From an uncultured Flavobacteriia bacterium (lineage in GTDB: Bacteria; Bacteroidota; Bacteroidia; Flavobacteriales_D; Crocinitomicaceae): a stretch of 5,302 nucleotides of DNA. This document shows, piece after piece, positions 5,158 through 5,302 of this stretch. A program made the translations under genes and the position numbers. Under the pieces are notes generated by a model. The model saw nothing but the letters and a program-made list of their open reading frames with translations. It was not told where the DNA came from and did not search any database. Location of the stretch: the NCBI GenBank assembly GCA_903928365.1, contig CAIYQV010000136.1:1-5302 (forward strand), read 5' to 3'. Each line of letters starts with the position of its first letter. Within the stretch, counting starts at the first letter, position 1.

Positions 5158-5280
5158 GACAACCCTTCGACGATGCTCAGGGTAAAAAGACTTCAAGACA
5201 ACCCTTCGACGATGCTCAGGGTAAAAAGACTTCAAGACAACCCTTCGACGATGCTCAGGGTAAAAAGACTTCAAGACAAA
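5150..5280. repeat. 39-bp tandem repeat array (3 full copies plus partial)
   Basis: Three identical 39-bp units begin at 5150, 5189 and 5228, and a fourth breaks off after about 14 bases at 5280. Each unit starts with GACTTCAAGAC and contains an ACCCTTCGA...GCTCAGGGT inverted repeat that can fold into a hairpin. The stretch just before it (5111-5150) is a degenerate run of TTAAGAT / TAAGATAT / GGATTTTAGG words that may derive from the same low-complexity family. No spacers separate the units and no coding frame runs through them. The last 22 bases of the window show nothing recognisable. Confidence 0.95.
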
Positions 5281-5302
5281 AGACTTTGCCGTCTGACCGA
5301 GT

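Noticed and set aside
5150..5280. CRISPR array
   Set aside because: The 39-bp units follow each other directly with no unique spacers, and no cas gene is present.

Overview
The window looks like chromosomal DNA from a member of the Bacteroidota, probably a Flavobacteriales-like lineage. The evidence is indirect. Start codons lack Shine-Dalgarno sequences. Two genes have exact TAnnTTTG -7 boxes with a TTG about 20 bases upstream, which is the Bacteroidota sigma-A promoter form. The DUF4783 protein family is, as I recall, confined to this phylum, and the pyrophosphatase is of the type described from Flavobacterium.

Layout: positions 1-113 hold T/C-rich, repeat-like intergenic DNA. A strong intrinsic terminator (114-142) follows the minus-strand gene hppA (159-2630), a membrane-bound proton-pumping pyrophosphatase with an unusual Cys/His-rich C-terminal tail of about 100 residues. 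A divergent intergenic region (2631-2841) carries the hppA promoter and a possible operator for a plus-strand toxin-antitoxin pair: a DUF433 antitoxin (2842-3072) overlapping by 4 bp a DUF5615 PIN-like toxin (3069-3398). Next comes a small cytoplasmic thioredoxin on the minus strand (3515-3811), flanked by two same-orientation copies of an 84-91 bp hairpin repeat. The rest is minus-strand: a DUF4783 exported protein (4088-4468) and rlmH, the 23S rRNA pseudouridine-1915 methyltransferase (4631-5104, TTG start). They are separated by a 15-bp tandem repeat block, and the window ends in a 39-bp tandem array (5150-5280). No gene-free stretch exceeds 300 bases.

The genes do not form one pathway. 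hppA provides ion pumping from PPi, rlmH is ribosome maturation, the thioredoxin is general redox, and the toxin-antitoxin pair is an accessory module between housekeeping genes. The most notable points are the cysteine tail on the pyrophosphatase, which should face the periplasm, and the repeat families in nearly every intergenic gap. Several repeats overlap predicted promoters. I found no CRISPR array, tRNA, rRNA, transposase or clear new multi-gene system.
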